From assembly GCF_017562075.2 (NCBI RefSeq), contig NC_054082.1:7827050-7891049 (forward strand): a stretch of 64,000 nucleotides of DNA, read 5' to 3'. Source of the DNA: Anopheles merus (taxonomy: Eukaryota; Arthropoda; Insecta; Diptera; Culicidae). The notes beneath the pieces were generated by a model, which made no database searches, was not told where the DNA came from, and worked only from the letters and a program-made list of their open reading frames with translations. Positions 49,344-62,087 of this stretch are shown here, piece by piece. The first letter of the stretch is position 1. Each line of letters starts with the position of its first letter. The translations under genes were made by a program, and so were the position numbers.

Positions 49344-52054
49344 CTTGATGTCTGCATACATGTATGTTAATAGTACGTCTATGGTAAGTTATGAAAATTT
49401 CATAGAACAATCAAATTGGAAATTAACTACGATGAGGTTGTATTTAGTTTAAAACCATTTTGCGCCAATCATTTTGTGTTACACGGTTCCAGTGACTTGC
49501 TATTAAAGTGTCACCTGTATTTATTTAATTAAATTATTGACAAATGACATACCATTACAAAATGTTTCCTGTACACTCCAAAGAGTCCAGGAATCGTAGC
49601 GATTCCTATCCTTTTACCAATAAAATGTCATGCCAAAGCGCTAGTTGCTTTACTACGCAACGACTCATGTTAGCTTCCCGTTACCAAAGCGCCATGTTTT
49701 CTGCAAAATCCATAAAACACCAAGCAGTGTTTGTGAATAAAAGCTCACTGAATGCGCCTTTTCCGTTGCTGGCTGCCCGTTAACGAGCATCGATTTCGGA
49801 AACCGAAAAAGCCAACCCTGCGGTGGTTAAGCTAAGTGCTGCCGATAGTGCAATTGATTTCAATTACATGCATTAGGGCATTTGCGATTGCAAAAACGGA
49901 AATAAGCGTAAAATCCAGTTGGAAAAACTGTAAACAACAGATTTTGACCATTCGACCAATTGAATTCGGCTTCAATTGTTGAATACTGAAAGCCTGTGCG
50001 AAAATCGATTCTACAAAAGCACAGCATGAAAATGTTATAAAGAGGCAGGTTTTCCCCTACTCTTTACTCGTTTACAGGCACAAGTAATTACAGTGTAATA
50101 TGAGCGAATAATTTTAATGATTCTCTCACTTCCATTCAACTGTGAAAGTTGTTTTTTAAAACATGTGCACAAACTGCTCTTTACTACACGTTTCAAAGGC
50201 GCCAGTAGATTTCAAAGCACAACCCGTTCCTGAAATCCACTCCCCTGTTCGTTTTTAGTTCGCCATTTTAGTTCGTTCACATCGTAATACAACTTTGATC
50301 AACAGGGAATGGTCGATGTGCCCTTACGATTTCGGTGAAAACTCCAACTCTTCTGTCCGCCACGCTTGATTATACATACTCATTCACGCCTCGCGACTCT
50401 CTTGCCTTGGCTGGACGATCAGCGAAACTATTTTAAGTTTTTCCACCAAACTGAAAGCTAAACCCATCCATCCAAGGCTTCAAACGAATCGCACTCAAAC
50501 ACACACCGGTCGTCACCGGAATCGCTTGTTGTCGTTCAATGAACCAAACTAGGGCGGGCGAAGAAACTAAACCCCATTCGATCGATCGCGCACTGCCAAT
50601 TCATAAAGCACCGATTCGCTACGCCCCACGTCTCGCGGGAAGCCGGGGCACGAAACGTTTCGCTGTTCGCCCACCTGTCACAGGAGGGCAGAGACTGTCG
50701 TTGTTAATTTCCGTCCTACCGGTTGCGTCGCTCGATTTACAAGATGCCTGCCGGGTCGGGCTTCGTCCAGGCCACACCCGAGAGCGGGCGCGTCGCGGCG
50801 ATGCTGCGAACTTGAAAAATTGTCAAGCGTCAACATCCTTCCGAGAGTAATTTCAGCGCAACCGTTTATCATGTCCCGGGCGACACCCGCACCCCAGTCA
50901 CCCATGGGCGGCTGGAAATAGCGAAACATTGCAGTGAAGGTCCTTCGGAGGTTGCGATGAGCGAGGAGGGCAGACGACAGGGCGCAGCCACCACCATCCA
51001 CGTGCGCACTGAGGCGGATAGATGTGGCGAAACAATAAATATGATAAATTTTTATGACTTGCCTCCTTGCTGGAACGATGGAAAAGCGAAGGAGGGAGTT
51101 TTCTGCGGAGCAAAATGGAAACAGGATAATGCCTGGAACGAGCAAATCTTGCCTTTGCCACCTTTTGCCGAAGCCGTTTAAGTGTGGTTCGATCGAGCAA
51201 GTGCAGCGGGGCAAAACTTCAGCAAACGATTGCTTTCGTTCCAGTTGCATCTAACGATTGAATACCGCACACTGCTTCGCACACTCTGTCCCATCCTGCG
51301 CATCGTGCACAGCGTTCGCTCGACCCGTGCCGTTTACATTTGTCACTAGTGCAACTATTGGAAACATTTATATTTCCTCTATCTTCGCCCTCGCCATTGG
51401 TGTGCGCTCTTCCGCATGATGCCTGCAGATTGGCTAAAAGTTTCCTTGTCGCACTGTTGACAAGCGTTCATCGATCGTGTGCCTTCTGCCATCTCAACTG
51501 TCAGCCGATCAAATCCGCAACCATTTCACAGTGCGGTCTGCTCCACGGCCTTCCGCCATCAAGCCACTCGAAGGGACCAAATGGCACAAAAACAATCTTC
51601 CACCATGCCACCACCACCAACGCGCTGGAGCTGGAAAAGTTGAGTATCGCACCGTGTACAATACTCCCTTGTAGTACAAGAATAAACGGCCAGGAAATTA
51701 TTCCTTTCGCTACTCGGTCGTTCGGCCGCTAAGAAACTCGTGTTTCTCTCTTTCTCTCCATCTCTCATTCTCTCCGTAGCGACAGGGGTGAGATAAATAT
51801 TCAAACACCGTTTAAATGTGATCGACTTTGCCCGGTTGCCGCCGCCGCCACCACCGCCAGCGCCCTTCCACCCCGATATTCCAAGCATTGCCGCGACACT
51901 CGGGGCTCGGAGTTTTTCGCCGGAAATGAAAAAATAATATTCACATCGCTTTTGAACCGGTAGCTGCTGCTCGCTATTTCGAGCCGGGGCTGCAATATTG
52001 ATTGATTGTTTTTTTTCTCTCTTCTGTAGCTTCTCTGTTTTTGTTTCTTGCCAG

Positions 52055-52129
52055 CCAGCCGTGCAGCCAGCTACTGCAAATATGGTTTATGCAATCGCGC
52101 TGAACTTGCGAAGCTATCAATTGGATTGA
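52055..52129 (+). other. Candidate terminal exon after tandem acceptors
   Basis: TTTTTTTCTCTCTTCTGTAG (AG at 52028-52029) and TTCTCTGTTTTTGTTTCTTGCCAG (AG at 52053-52054) form tandem acceptor-like sites. The frame after the second reads PAVQPATANMVYAIALNLRS and stops at 52127-52129. Pyrimidine tracts are frequent in this genome, so the support is modest. Confidence 0.12.
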
Positions 52130-53074
52130 ATAATTCATTCGATTTGTCCTTTGCGGGTACAAGGCATCTGCGCATTTGATTACAGCGTGGCGCGCTTCGG
52201 GAGGGCTTGTGACAACACCTCGTTGGGATGGGTTTCCGCACAGCTGCCAACGGGTGGAGTCGGTTTAATAGGGAAGAATACAGTGCGAAACATTCCCAGG
52301 ATGGTGGGAGTAGGAAACTGGCCTCCAATATCCTTTTCGTATGCCTTGCACAAACCGCATAATGAAGCAAACGATGCTAGACAATATGTTTCAACTGGCT
52401 GTAAATCGCAAAAACAAAGATGCAGATTTGATGTCGTTTACTAAAGTCCTCATAGTTTGATTGAAAAGATGACAAATCGTTTGAACATTGTATTAATTAG
52501 CTAGACAGCCAATCAGTCGTTTGCTTGGATTTAGCTGCATGTTGAAGATTGAATGAAACTCTCCTACCATAAGCCGTGAATTCGAATTGATTCATAAAGC
52601 AACATGGCAAACCTCAGAAAAGTACAAAAATACCATTTACAAGCGCTCCAATTATTTTTATTTCACCAAGAGTTGATTACAGACACCCACTCCAGCAGCG
52701 TTGCATTCAGCAGTCAAGTGGATTGGTAAAACTTGTTCGAATGTTTGATTACAACTCGCGTCATTGCTCGCACCAGCTTCAGTTCCAGAGATGAGACAAA
52801 ACAACAACAAAAAAAAAAAAACACTTTCACATACACCAACCAACCTGCCACTTGTCTCATTAAAGCACATGTTCCGCTGTGTGCTCCCCACACGCCTGAG
52901 AATGGGGGCACCAAACACGAATCAACTCTCCGCCACCGCGCACTCTTGGATGCTGTCAGAAACATGCTACAATCACGTGTAGTCCAAACAGTTCACGCCG
53001 TCGCTTCCCATCGCACCCATCACACCAATCAAGATTCTGTTTTATTAAATCCGTAATGACTCATTGGCTTTATA

Positions 53075-53217
53075 ATGGATGGGTTTTTGGGATCCAGTCC
53101 GGTGGCTCTCGCCGTGCGGAAGAGGCGATACAGGAAGAAGCGCGGGTCAGAAGCGCCACGTTGCGTATCTCAAGTTTCGTGGTGCGTTATTTTGCTCTGT
53201 CTAGGCGTAAACACATG
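53075..53217 (+). other. Candidate first coding exon with signal-anchor-like start
   Basis: An ATG with A at -3 and G at +4 opens a 47-codon frame beginning MDGFLGSSPVALAVRKRRYR, with further basic residues (KKRG) and then a hydrophobic core (WCVILLCLGV). It ends at ACATG|GTGAGT, a perfect donor hexamer at 53218. A basic stretch before a hydrophobic core would fit a signal anchor. Codon third positions are G/C-rich in the first half. A competing ATG frame starts at 53056 and is open over the same bases, so frame choice is uncertain. Confidence 0.18.
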
Positions 53218-56200
53218 GTGAGTCTGTATGAGGGTTGCACCCATTTCCATTAGCATTTCCATTTTTTCTCCGTTCTCTTCGTTTTTTCCCCCTCTTTCAT
53301 TGTTTTACTCCTTTGATGGCTGCCCCGGGTTGATCGCCAGATGTCGGTAAACGAAACGTGCAGGGTGAAGGAAACAAAAAACAACACCAATAACGAACGC
53401 CACATAAACCAAAAAAAAAAAAACAAAGAACACAAAACTAGCCAAAAAAGGACATCAAGAGGAAGAGAAAACAGTTTTTTTCCACGTTTGTTTTTGTTCC
53501 GGGATGGGAATCGGAATCGGCGCCGAATGCACACTCACAGCGAAAGCGAAAACATAACAAAATATGTCGGGCGTAATGTAATTGTATCGACTTTTGAAAA
53601 CAACGGCTCAAAACTGTGTCGCCACACATGTCATGTAAAGTGGGTTTGCCTCGAAAACAACAAGGAAAAAGAAAGATACTCACACAGTACACCACGTAGC
53701 CACCGAATCCGAGCCGGCTACTGGTGGGTGCAGCGGAAAAGCATCATGAGTGGTGGTGGTGGTGGTGATGTAGGCAGCAGAAGCGCATAATATTCTCCCC
53801 GAACACATTCCGCTCGCATCTCCACACGAAACAAAGGCTTTCGCGAAGGCCAATAGACCACGTCGGACCGATGGGAGTTGACTCAAAAAGGGGGCAAAAT
53901 AAAACAACACCACACCAGCCCTTGTCCACCGACCCGCTCGCAGCCCCCGGGCACGCAGCATATGCGTGCGACGAACCGTGGGGCAACGCAGATGAAGGCA
54001 ATTTCCACCCAGAGTGTAACGCAGCTTAACTTCAAACGAAACGTACCGCTCCGTACTCCGGCCAACTCTGGCAGGGAGCTGCCCTCAGCCTGGGGTCGAA
54101 ACGATCGACCCGCGGTATGATCGCGCCAGTGACAGCCACGTTTTTTCCATCCGTTCCATTTCGCGGAAATCCTTCCACCCTTTTGTGCGTGTGTGTGTGT
54201 GGATCGTCATCGACGACGATTGGGAATAGAAGCGAAGGGCTGATGCTAGGTTTTGTGCTCGCTGGCCCGGCTGTTTCAGCCCCTCGCATGCATGCACGCA
54301 CCTTTCAGCGCGCTGTGATGATGGGACCCGGGGGCGATGATAACTCCGCTCACACGCCAGCCCACCATGGTGGTGTTTTGTTTATGATTTTTCGGGGATT
54401 CAGTTGTGCTCCATAAAAGATTTTATTGTCACCAGCCCTACAACCCCGAGGCCGCGGCGAGCCGGCATCATCTGTGCAGGCGAAAGTGAAAAAGCAAAGA
54501 AACAAAAAACGAAACTGAAACCGAAACGGGGATTCATCGGGAGGATATGTACGTCTGTTGGAAAAATAATACAAATGATGCGTTGACGAACAGGGGGCTG
54601 AAACGTTCAAATATTATTGTGACTGATGGTTATGGGAACCTTTTGTTGGGCGAGAGAACGGGAAACCATGAAAGAAGTGACAATTACTGCAACAAGAGCG
54701 GCACGATCGACGCTGACGGTTTGGTTGTATGTTTGGTTTAATGATTTAATTAATTTAAAGCTACAGGAGCTCCTCAGCAGGAAGGGTGTTTATTGTCATC
54801 TTTGGTTTTAATTCTCTTTAATGGCATGAATTTCAACCGTGCTTAAGATATTCACAATGGTAAAGAAATTATTGTATAGCTATTATTACTAAACAATTAT
54901 GTTAAGCAGTAAATTAAACCTAATTCAAATAAAATTTGGTTAATAAAACCCAACAATGATGAGATAGTTTTCTAGTATTATAGTTTTTAAATATCAGTGC
55001 TATCATAACCAAATCAGCCTTGAATGATTTTTTCTAGCCGTTCGACGATCAATTGCATACATTTAGGCGCCAACAAGAGCGGGACAAAGATACAAATGTT
55101 TTGTAATTGAATTCCATTATTGTATGTATTCTTTGAAATCTTCTTATTCTTTTTCTTGACTTTTTAACGTCTCAGGCTTTTTCTCTGCTAATCCTATCGT
55201 GGCAACCCGAGAACGATTAACAGACTGAATCGGCAAAGCCGCAGTGAACCGTATATGTCACATTTTAGCTCCATGGGACGAGATTCTAGCTACATGGGAA
55301 ATGAGTTTTGAACCCGCTCGGCTTTGATTTAGACAGTCCACCCAATTACAACTACAAACATACATAAATATAAATGAGTTCAAAACTAATAAAGCTGTAA
55401 ATCGAACCTGTACAACGAAAACAGAATCGAATATGTTGCCTTTATTATTCCACACTCCACACAACATTTCGATACACGTTACAACGCAGTCTCAATCGAG
55501 CAGAACATGTGCCTGTACCTTGTAATAATATTTTTACGGCATCATATTCCGTTGTTCGATGCAACATCCGATGATGCATTATTATTGTTGCCCCCAAAAA
55601 AAAAAGCGTACACGGTTCGAATTACACATGCTAATGCCATCGAGGGTAGGTCCCGAATGTGATCGGATAGCTTTGCTCCCCACACAGCAGCAGTCGGGCA
55701 CGGGAGGGGGGGGGTCCTGCACGTGTTCAATTTGCCTCCGAAAATATAAAGATGTTTACCGAGGCGGGCGCAGTGGGAGCAAGAGAAAATCCATAATCCA
55801 ACTCCTATACAGCCAATAGTGCTGCTCTTGTTAGCTCGATTTTTATGAAAACTGCTTTAATTTACGATGCGTTTTATTGATCGCAGCAATCGTGGAGGCT
55901 CGCTCCACTGTTCCGTCCATGCCGATGTTGGCGATTGTTTTGCTGAGGAAGATTATTTTGGGACGGCAACTAGATTTCTACCTTCCCGTTTGTGCCCCAC
56001 CACAGAGCACATACAGCCAGTTTATCCAGTGGTTCGGCTCAAGACACCGCTATTGATATGTCTTGTGACCATTAAAAGGCGAATGGGAGAGAGAACAAAA
56101 AAATACTTCGGAAAACCCAACTACACGACCGCCCGATGGTCCGGACACAAAATATCGTAAAAATCACGAGCTTCTGTTTGCTTGGTCCTGATCACGCGTT

Positions 56201-58472
56201 CCCGCTCATGGTACATTGCCTCTATTTACAGATTTGTTTCCAGCGTGCTTGCGGGTGTTGTAGAGTTCCACGGAGTTTAGTCTGTACCGGCCGAGAAAAA
56301 AAACCCCCATCGCCCAGTGTGTAACCCCGGGCAGCATAAGTCGCGGTTTAGTTTTTCACCTTTTCCCTTTAACAAGGCGCACTAGAGCGCTTTACTTCAC
56401 AGACAGAAGATGAAGAAGAGGAAGAAGACGAGAAAAAAAACCAGCCAACCATTGCAATCACCACGGGGTCGGGCAGGCAATAATGTAAAAGTACCATTCT
56501 GTCACATCGTAATCGTAAAGCTGTTCGTGTGCGCCTTAGCGCGCCGATGTTTGCCGTGGAAACTCGCCCAATCAACTGGCACGATGGTAAACAATTATAT
56601 TTTATTGCAAAATATTTGCTCACAGCAGTGAATATCTTGCCCTGCACTCGCCGTCCTAGCTGTGCTCGCTCATTGAATTTGCTCTGCAAGGGAAGTGTTT
56701 TAAGCAAACAACGAAACAACGAAATAGGATATGTTCGATACGATACTGTTAGTGCTTGCGTACAGTTTCATTTTCAAATCATTCTCTGTTGAAAGAGCGC
56801 GAATGTACCCCCTGTACCGGATGCCACTGCGAGAGGGCCACTAAAAATATCCCACCCAGAACCTAAAGCAAACTAGACTTTTATGTGTTCTTCAATAAAA
56901 CTCTCTCACTCGCTCCACCAGCTCCAAGGTTTTCCAGCCACCCGTGCAGCTGGCTGGAAAGAGTGCTAATACAATAACGAAGCTTAATCTACTGGCGTAG
57001 AATGTCATAAAATGTTGACAGCAAATATTGTATGTCAGCCGGCTTCACACCGCTTGTTAAACCTGCTGCCCGCGACACTGCCCAACATCGCCCGCGCGCC
57101 AATGCACGGTGGACAATCCGGAGCAGCAGCGAGCAGCGAGTGCGCTTTTGTCGTCTTTTCCTAAGCTTTTTCCCATTCCGTCCGTCAGATCTAATTCCAT
57201 TTTTGCACCGAATGAATGGCGGCAAAATAAAGCGAAAAAGAATAGGCCAACAACAGCACAAACCGATCCGGCCATGGTTGGGCATGTTTCTGCTGCAGTG
57301 CTGATGCAGCTACGACTAGACTGGTGCTCAACACAACAACAAAAAAACAGAAGAAATCATGCATGTATCATAACCGGATACGCCACCGTGCGCGCCAGAT
57401 GAAATGCAATTTATAAAACTATTTTGTTTTGCAGAATGATGTCCACTCGCGTCATGTTTCCAAATCGCCATGTCGGTGGAATGGAACACCGCCGTACCAG
57501 AAGGCCGGTTTTCGGACGGTTGTTGGGGACGAGTTGGCAGAGTTTAATGCACCTTTTCGGAACCATTTTCTGTGTTTGAAAACATTTGCTTGAGTCCACT
57601 TTTGAGCGGTGGAATGTAAATGGTCGTGTTTTGGTGCTTAGAAAAGCTTAAATTTCTGTTTCGCTCTACCGTAATTGCCTTCACGGTGGCGTCAGTTTTA
57701 CGCAATCTTTGCAACGCGTTCACGGTACGGCGAAACCGACAGCACGCTCTCGTATTCGTTTCTTTCTCACCCAGCATGGAAACTGCTGCTTAAATAAACC
57801 ACAATCACTGACTCTGGCGCTGCCCTCAGATGTGTGTAATTTGATTTTCAACATCGAAATCAAATTACGATGCCTCGCCGCAACTGAAGCATGCAGAACC
57901 GAAAAATGCTTAACATGTTTTATTCACAGTGCTACACACACACACATACAACTCGGGCTTGGATTATTCAGCCACAAGAGCAGCGTTTTGATCGAATTAA
58001 TTCGATCATTGAATCTCTGACGCAAAACCTGTTCGTATGTAGGAGCTTTTTCTTTTGAAAAGAATTTACATTCGCAATAGCAAAACCTTACCCACTGCGA
58101 GATGTGTGTAATAGAAAACATTTTCTTTCATGCGCCAGTAACATTTCAAAGCATACCTTTGCTACAGTTGAAGCAACAATTCTCCTTGCGTTCAGTAAGT
58201 CCTCGTACCTTGGCAGGTATGGGAATGTTAGGTATGGTATCGTCAGGCCATCTCTTCACGCCCTGTACGACGCAATGCACGTTCGGTGCAATCTCGACAA
58301 GTCAAGTCCTCACGCTCCTCCAACGCTGGCAACCAAAAGAGTCAAAAGATGTGACTCGAGCAAACAAACAAACTGCCGGGCGATGCGGCAACCCCAAAAC
58401 GGGTGCAATGGAGTTGGAAAATTGGGTCTTGATAAAAGTTATGGATAACCGATTGTCAGAATCATAGTCGAA
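53218..58472. other. No gene seen
   Basis: GC-richer at 53.7-54.5 kb with TGG and GT runs, AT-rich at 54.7-55.5 kb, then mixed. An acceptor-like CTCTATTTACAG near 56231 leads only into a 32-codon frame. Confidence 0.55.
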
Positions 58473-58679
58473 ATGCTGCGAGGGAAAATGCTGGCATTAC
58501 TTTTGTGTTTGGTCTCGTGCAGTCGACCTCACCTGGATGCACGTGAACGTTCCCTCCATCGTGAGCTGTCTTCACTTGAACGTGTGGTTGTCTGCGTTGT
58601 GTATTTGGCTGTATGTGTTATCGCCTTAAATCGCCCCACCCATCCGTCTGAAGGAATGCGCCACTTCCTCGGAATATGA
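58473..58679 (+). CDS. Candidate small membrane or secreted protein, 68 codons
   Basis: The frame starts at an ATG with purine at -3 (GAAATGC) and a second in-frame ATG at codon 6. Residues 1-19 (MLRGKMLALLLCLVSCSRP) resemble a signal peptide: basic start, leucine core, small residues before a possible cut. A charged middle (DARERSLHREL, about 22-32) follows, then a 15-residue hydrophobic segment (about 38-52, VVVCVVYLAVCV core) and a short polar tail. A type I or hairpin membrane microprotein would look like this. Against it, the DNA under both hydrophobic parts is GT-rich, which yields V, L and C by composition, and a CAG acceptor-like site lies inside the first segment. I recognise no family. 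Confidence 0.2.
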   Translation: MLRGKMLALLLCLVSCSRPHLDARERSLHRELSSLERVVVCVVYLAVCVIALNRPTHPSEGMRHFLGI

Positions 58680-58888
58680 TGACGATGATGATGATGGGTG
58701 CACCCGAAGGAAACGCACACATGCACACACAAAAGGATGTGGAAACGGAATCCAATCTAAATTCAAATTATTCTGCTTCACTTGGGTTGCATTATTTTTC
58801 ATATCGAACGGCTGTACACATGCACTGCCAAGGCCAGGTTCGTGTGTGCGGGTCCAGTGCCGAGATCGATGCAGAGGAAGCAGTACGG

Positions 58889-58913
58889 CACACACACACA
58901 CACACACACACAC
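58889..58913. repeat. CA microsatellite
   Basis: A 25-base CA run. It lies downstream of the candidate small frame ending at 58679 and does not overlap it. Confidence 0.93.
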
Positions 58914-61054
58914 GCAAACACAGCATACATGACAGATAAATCCTTTTCACGAACTTTTCCGCTCTTAAATCCTTCACCGAAGGATTCTGCTTTGGTGTTG
59001 ACGTGCCGATAAAAGTGGCTAAAGCGGGGAAGGGTTGCCGGCAAATGGACGGATTTTTCAGCCCGACGATTCACGGGAAAACTGGGCCGATCGCTTTTCC
59101 CAGGGCGTGTCGGTTTTCTTGTGAACGAGAACAAACGCGCACTTCCGCAGATTACGGCGATTGGTTGCGGGGTTTTACGAGTTTGGCGTGAAAGCGGTCG
59201 GCAGGAAAGGCGATGAAAATTTTTCAAACGCACGTAGAAAGCATCTGCATCCTTCCGGCTACTGAGTCTTCTCCCACATAACATTGCTGAATTGTTAGTA
59301 ATTTGTTTTCGGCAAAAAATAAAATGTTAACAACAAATTACAATCCATCCCAGTTAAACACTCCCGTATAGCTCATCCTGCCAGCATTATAATGGACCGT
59401 TTAGCCAAATGTCCCGCTTGACATAAGGCTAACTTCCTAACGCCAACTTGCTCCTTGCTCGGAGTGGGTAGCATTTGTTTTTTTTTTACCTCTGGGTGCA
59501 GCACGGCTCTTTCCGGGAGTTGCCGGATATAATGCCCGAGCAGTTTGACGACAAATCGCCACTGCGCAGGGTGAACACGAGTCCGACGCTGACGGTGAAA
59601 GCGACCCGAACGCTCAAGTGTCTAGCGTTTGCTGATGAAGTTCCTATGAGAAAACTTTTCCAATTGTTTGTTTTCCCAACATTTTCATAGCGCTGGCCAC
59701 TCAGGCACCAGCCCCGTGCTGGCCTTCCATCGTTGGATCGTGTTTCCGAATTGTGTTTCACTTCGACGCTCCGTGCACGGTACCGGGCGTATTGGTTACC
59801 CAATTTCAGCTCAGCACAAGTCTGCAATAGAAGTTATCGGCTAATCGACGTAATGCATCTACTTTTATGCTGCTGTATGCGTTACTGAATGGTGCTTTCG
59901 TTGCTTGTTTGCTATAGAAAATAAAGAGTGCCGCTGGAGCTTGTCGAACTCTTTAATTGTGATTTAATTAAATACCTACCCGGTATGGAAACTATTACAT
60001 CAACTCTCTGTTTTACTAGTAAATTATATGCAACAGCAAGCATACGTCGGATCGTTATTGCTTAGTGGACTTTAAGCTTAAGCCCTCTCATCCCGCAACC
60101 CGGTGCAAGCAGCTGACGATGTGACGTGCCAGAAGAACCTCGTGCATCATAATTAGCAGCACGCTCGAGCTATCTTGCGTCAAAAAAATAGGACGCTCAC
60201 CCTTCCTCGACAGTGTCTTGCACGGCTCGGACAAGGTGTATGGCGGACGAGACACCCAGCTCTATCCGCCTTTCTGAAACTCTTCGTGTAAATTTGCAAC
60301 GTTTTCTTCGGTTCACTGACTTCCTAATGCTCCTCTAATGCTTCTCTACACACTGTTTGGCGCGTGTCTTGCGAATGTGTCCGAGTGCAGCACCGAGGCG
60401 ATTAGATTTACCTTTTGGGTTTTAAGTACCCATCCAGACATGTCTGGACACAATATGGTTGGATTAGGGACAAGGCTTAGTCCATCCCCGTTGCATACAC
60501 GCGCATCGGCTTACCCCGTCTCAATCCGGTTCGTTAGACAATTTCCTTAAATTTCTCAAAAGGTCAAGCTTCTCCACCTGGAGAGTCGGTCGGCTCCACC
60601 TAACCATCGCTTCGACACCGTCCGACAAGCGTCGGGAATGTATCGTAAATAATAATTCGGCTACAAAATGGCTCCCCATTCCCGAACAAAGAAACATCGA
60701 TTACAGCCAATAAATAAAGTTTGCCCGGGCTAGGCCAATTTTCAGTTGCCAGTGGACGTTGCAACCGGTAACTTTGTGCTCCTTGCTGCTGCTGCTGCTC
60801 CGGCTGCTCCGGCTACTCCACCTCCTGGCGTGTTTTGTGTATTTGGCACACTTGGCGCCATATTCGCTCGGTGAAAAGCCATAAAATTTAATTCAATTCG
60901 AGCGATAAAAGAAAAATGATACTTGCCAAAGTTTCATAAATTCAATTACTTCCTTCCTGTCCTGTCCGGGGCCAGCCACCAACCGACCGCCAAACGGTTT
61001 GCTTGTATCGAAATTCGATCGTCATAATTTGCTGCCATCTCTTCGCTGGTGCTG
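58914..61054. other. No gene seen
   Basis: Mixed sequence with the inverted repeat at 59298-59341 and a TGC run at 60784-60799. Open frames are short. Confidence 0.6.
59298..59341. repeat. 10 bp perfect inverted repeat
   Basis: GTAATTTGTT (59298-59307) is exactly complemented by AACAAATTAC (59332-59341) around a 24-base loop. Partial symmetry continues outward. AT-rich dyads like this arise easily by chance. Confidence 0.45.
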
Positions 61055-61684
61055 ATGGTGCTACTTCTTCTCCGCCTTCCTAGTGCGAGGTTTTCTTTTT
61101 ATCTCATCGTTACCTCCATCCAAGGGTTTTACACTAATTCCGGGGTGAAAAGTTCCGGGCGTGTTACGGGGCCAACCAGGCGCCAGAATCATTTTTCATT
61201 GCAAAACGGGAAGACTTGCATTGCGGAGCATGGATGTAAACGCTTTTACAGTACTCCTTGTTCGAAAAAGCATTACAATTCTTGGCAAGACATTAACTTC
61301 AAGCGAAGAGTAACTTCAAACGAATGTCGTTCAAAACACGAGACCACGCATGTACGCGTGATTACAGAGAAATGCGTGCACAGTTCGTTCAATTTAGGTC
61401 GCTCCAATCAAAGCCAAACTTCCCACCGAAATCGACCACATATCACCTCCATTGCCAAATATTTGGTACAAACACATCGAAATATGATCCCAACAAAGCA
61501 CAAACGAATGGTCCTAATCAGTGCGCAGTCCCGAAATCGAGAATTGAGTTTCAGTTTTGGATGTAATTTAAATGTTAATTTTAATACCCCGAATGCCCAG
61601 CCCAGCCGGTGGTTGTGCGTGAAGTGCCCGTGTCTGGCCGGCTGTTTTGGGGGGGGGGCGCGATTCCTGCCGGTTCTAGCCTAA
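61055..61684 (+). CDS. Candidate 209-codon frame with signal-like N-terminus
   Basis: An ATG-started frame opens with about 24 hydrophobic residues (MVLLLLRLP, then FSFYLIVTSIQG), followed by a basic, serine- and asparagine-rich chain with about ten cysteines. The G10 run at 61649-61658 encodes GGG near the end. A small secreted cysteine-containing protein would have this outline. Against it, codon third positions show no clear G/C bias, no cysteine spacing is regular, the start context lacks a purine at -3, and frames of this length are expected about once by chance here. No family is recognised. Confidence 0.14.
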   Translation: MVLLLLRLPSARFSFYLIVTSIQGFYTNSGVKSSGRVTGPTRRQNHFSLQNGKTCIAEHGCKRFYSTPCSKKHYNSWQDINFKRRVTSNECRSKHETTHVRVITEKCVHSSFNLGRSNQSQTSHRNRPHITSIAKYLVQTHRNMIPTKHKRMVLISAQSRNRELSFSFGCNLNVNFNTPNAQPSRWLCVKCPCLAGCFGGGARFLPVLA

Positions 61685-62074
61685 ATTACGCGTACGCGGG
61701 GTTTGGTAATTAAAAAATAAATTGATTTGCATAGGCAACGGAACTAACATCAAAAGTGGTCAACTGGATCAACAGCAATCTCGCGTCGAGTGGTGGCTGA
61801 ATGTTGTGGAGAGAGCCTACGGAGAGGAGTCACATTTTGGATCACTCCCGAGTACTTGAAGTTCGTTGAAGGCATCGCGTACTGGTTTGTGTTTATGGAT
61901 TCCCATCGAGAGTGGTGACCCTGTGGAAAGGGGGAATGCGAGGATGTGGAGGTGGAAAACGCGGTTCACAATTTTCAGCAATGCAGGAAAAACAACTCCT
62001 CCACCCTGTCCCTTCTGTCTCCGCCGTCACGATGGTCCACCGCTTATTGTAGGGCACGCTGTTTTTCGAAAAGC

Positions 62075-62087
62075 AAATATTGCCCCT
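62075..62087. repeat. Left target-site duplication of the SINE
   Basis: AAATATTGCCCCT directly precedes the SINE and is repeated at its 3' end. This is the signature of LINE-type target-primed insertion. Confidence 0.9.

Larger units (their letters stand above)
44641..52054. other. No firm gene seen
   Basis: Mixed sequence holding the 119-codon frame at 45612, the CRE at 49336 and a 190-codon minus-strand frame (50678-51250, ATG start) without recognisable features. A 130-codon plus frame at 51340-51732 has G/C-rich third positions in its middle but no ATG start. Confidence 0.5.

Noticed and set aside
50678..51250. 190-codon minus-strand frame from an ATG
   Set aside because: Length is about the chance maximum for this window. 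The predicted chain has no recognisable motif, and plus-strand frames overlap it.
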